NCBI RefSeq assembly: GCF_945956895.1
Contig: NZ_CAMFJF010000001.1
Location: 124,001-188,000 of the forward strand
Source: an uncultured Allobosea sp.
GTDB taxonomy: Bacteria > Pseudomonadota > Alphaproteobacteria > Rhizobiales > Beijerinckiaceae
Reading direction: 5' to 3'
Length of the DNA: 64,000 bases
A model generated the notes under the pieces. That model had not been told where the DNA came from. It did no database searches and saw only the letters and a program-made list of their open reading frames with translations. A program made the translations under genes and the position numbers. Shown one piece after another: positions 63,461 to 64,000 of this stretch (the first letter of the stretch is position 1; the number at the start of each line of letters is the position of its first letter).

Positions 63461-64000
63461 TCAGTGGGCGATAAGGCGCTGGACGGTGTTCCAGCGGCTT
63501 TCGGCCTGCGCCAGCAATCCCGTATCCTGCAGGAAGCGCTGGCGGTTGTCGGCGGAGCGGAACAGGAACAGACGCGATCCGACCACCGCGAACTGGCTGG
63601 GGTCGCTGTCGACGGCAACGCCATTGGCGACACCGGTCGGGTCGAAGCCGCCGAAGGCGGGTGTGTAGATTTCCGGCGCATCGCGGAAGGCTTCCAGATT
63701 GGCCTGCGAGGCGAAGCGCCAGGCGAACCGGTCCTGGATGAGCTCGTATTCGACGCGCCCCGCCAGAGGCTGCGGGCCCAGCCGATAGGAGACCGGGTCG
63801 AATCCATTGATGGCGAGGCCCGTGCGCAGGTCCCGCTGCATCACTTCGCCAAGTGAAGGCAGGTCCGGCAGGCCGGAGGGCAGCGTCGAGAATGGAGATG
63901 CGGCTGCCGCGTCAGGTGCCGCCTGCGGGGTGCCGGCCAGAGCTAATGGGGCGATTGCGAGAAGCGAGACGAAGCCAGCGGCGAGCGAGATCCAGCGCTG
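63461..64000 (-). CDS. secreted YHS-like domain protein (partial, N-terminus beyond window)
   Basis: The frame is open to the right window edge, so the first residues are missing. The visible upstream part is the end of a signal peptide (SLAAGFVSLLAIAPLALAG) and an Ala/Pro linker. A YHS-like domain with INGFDPVSYRLGP, the FAWRFASQANLEAFRDAPEIYTPAFGG block and LFLFRSADNRQRFL follows. Such domains resemble heavy-metal-binding YHS modules, but the usual second cysteine is absent, so metal binding is uncertain. It is convergent with the CysQ-like gene. Confidence 0.82.
   Translation of the reverse strand, partial: QRWISLAAGFVSLLAIAPLALAGTPQAAPDAAAASPFSTLPSGLPDLPSLGEVMQRDLRTGLAINGFDPVSYRLGPQPLAGRVEYELIQDRFAWRFASQANLEAFRDAPEIYTPAFGGFDPTGVANGVAVDSDPSQFAVVGSRLFLFRSADNRQRFLQDTGLLAQAESRWNTVQRLIAH

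Overview
The window is GC-rich, gene-dense chromosomal DNA from an alphaproteobacterium, most likely a Hyphomicrobiales member such as Bosea or a close relative (inference). The grounds are ctrA, chpT, sciP and flbD lying together, the class II flagellar gene order fliF-fliG-fliH-fliN-flbD-flhA, GANTC and TTAA-N7-TTAAC sites, TadG, and four families of intergenic palindromes typical of this group. No phage, insertion sequence or CRISPR array was seen. The only mobile trace is a degenerate serine-recombinase tail touching a tRNA-Met gene.

Positions 1-12.5 kb are metabolism. They hold a 5'-partial fhs, a glutathione transferase, a haloacid dehalogenase, gpmI, an outer-membrane barrel protein with a perfect CtrA box, and a glutathione-dependent formaldehyde module (frmR, S-(hydroxymethyl)glutathione dehydrogenase, S-formylglutathione hydrolase) whose promoter carries an RcnR/FrmR-type operator. 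Then come a second barrel protein with a strong inverted-repeat operator, DUF3616 and Nudix genes, and a DapA-like protein lacking its catalytic residues.

Positions 12.5-25.6 kb hold malate synthase, a TadG-like VWA protein, an HD hydrolase, tag, ygfZ, a dihydroorotase-family enzyme with an altered metal motif, two YciI/DGPF proteins with their ECF42-type sigma factor, UDP-glucose dehydrogenase, and phosphoglucomutase.

Positions 25.6-34.2 kb look like an accessory catabolic block: an isochorismatase-family hydrolase, a TetR regulator, a sugar-type ABC importer (binding protein and two permeases, no ATPase), an FCD-type GntR regulator and two tandem DUF2804 proteins. It ends at the recombinase remnant and tRNA-Met. 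This is the best candidate here for an uncharacterised system.

Positions 34.2-62.5 kb are dominated by motility and cell-cycle control. A methyltransferase and mnmA lead into fliK (with a sigma-54 promoter), flgD, sciP, fliF, fliG, fliH, fliN, flbD, a Tat-exported Tyr/Arg-repeat protein and flhA. A group of transporters and small genes separates fliJ from fliI. Next to fliI lies ctrA. The chemotaxis operon cheA-cheW-cheY-cheB-cheR follows, and upstream of it is chpT, the phosphotransferase that relays phosphate to CtrA. CtrA-box matches before omp, sciP, fliF and flhA tie the sections together. The window closes with a CysQ-like phosphatase and a secreted YHS-like protein cut by the right edge.
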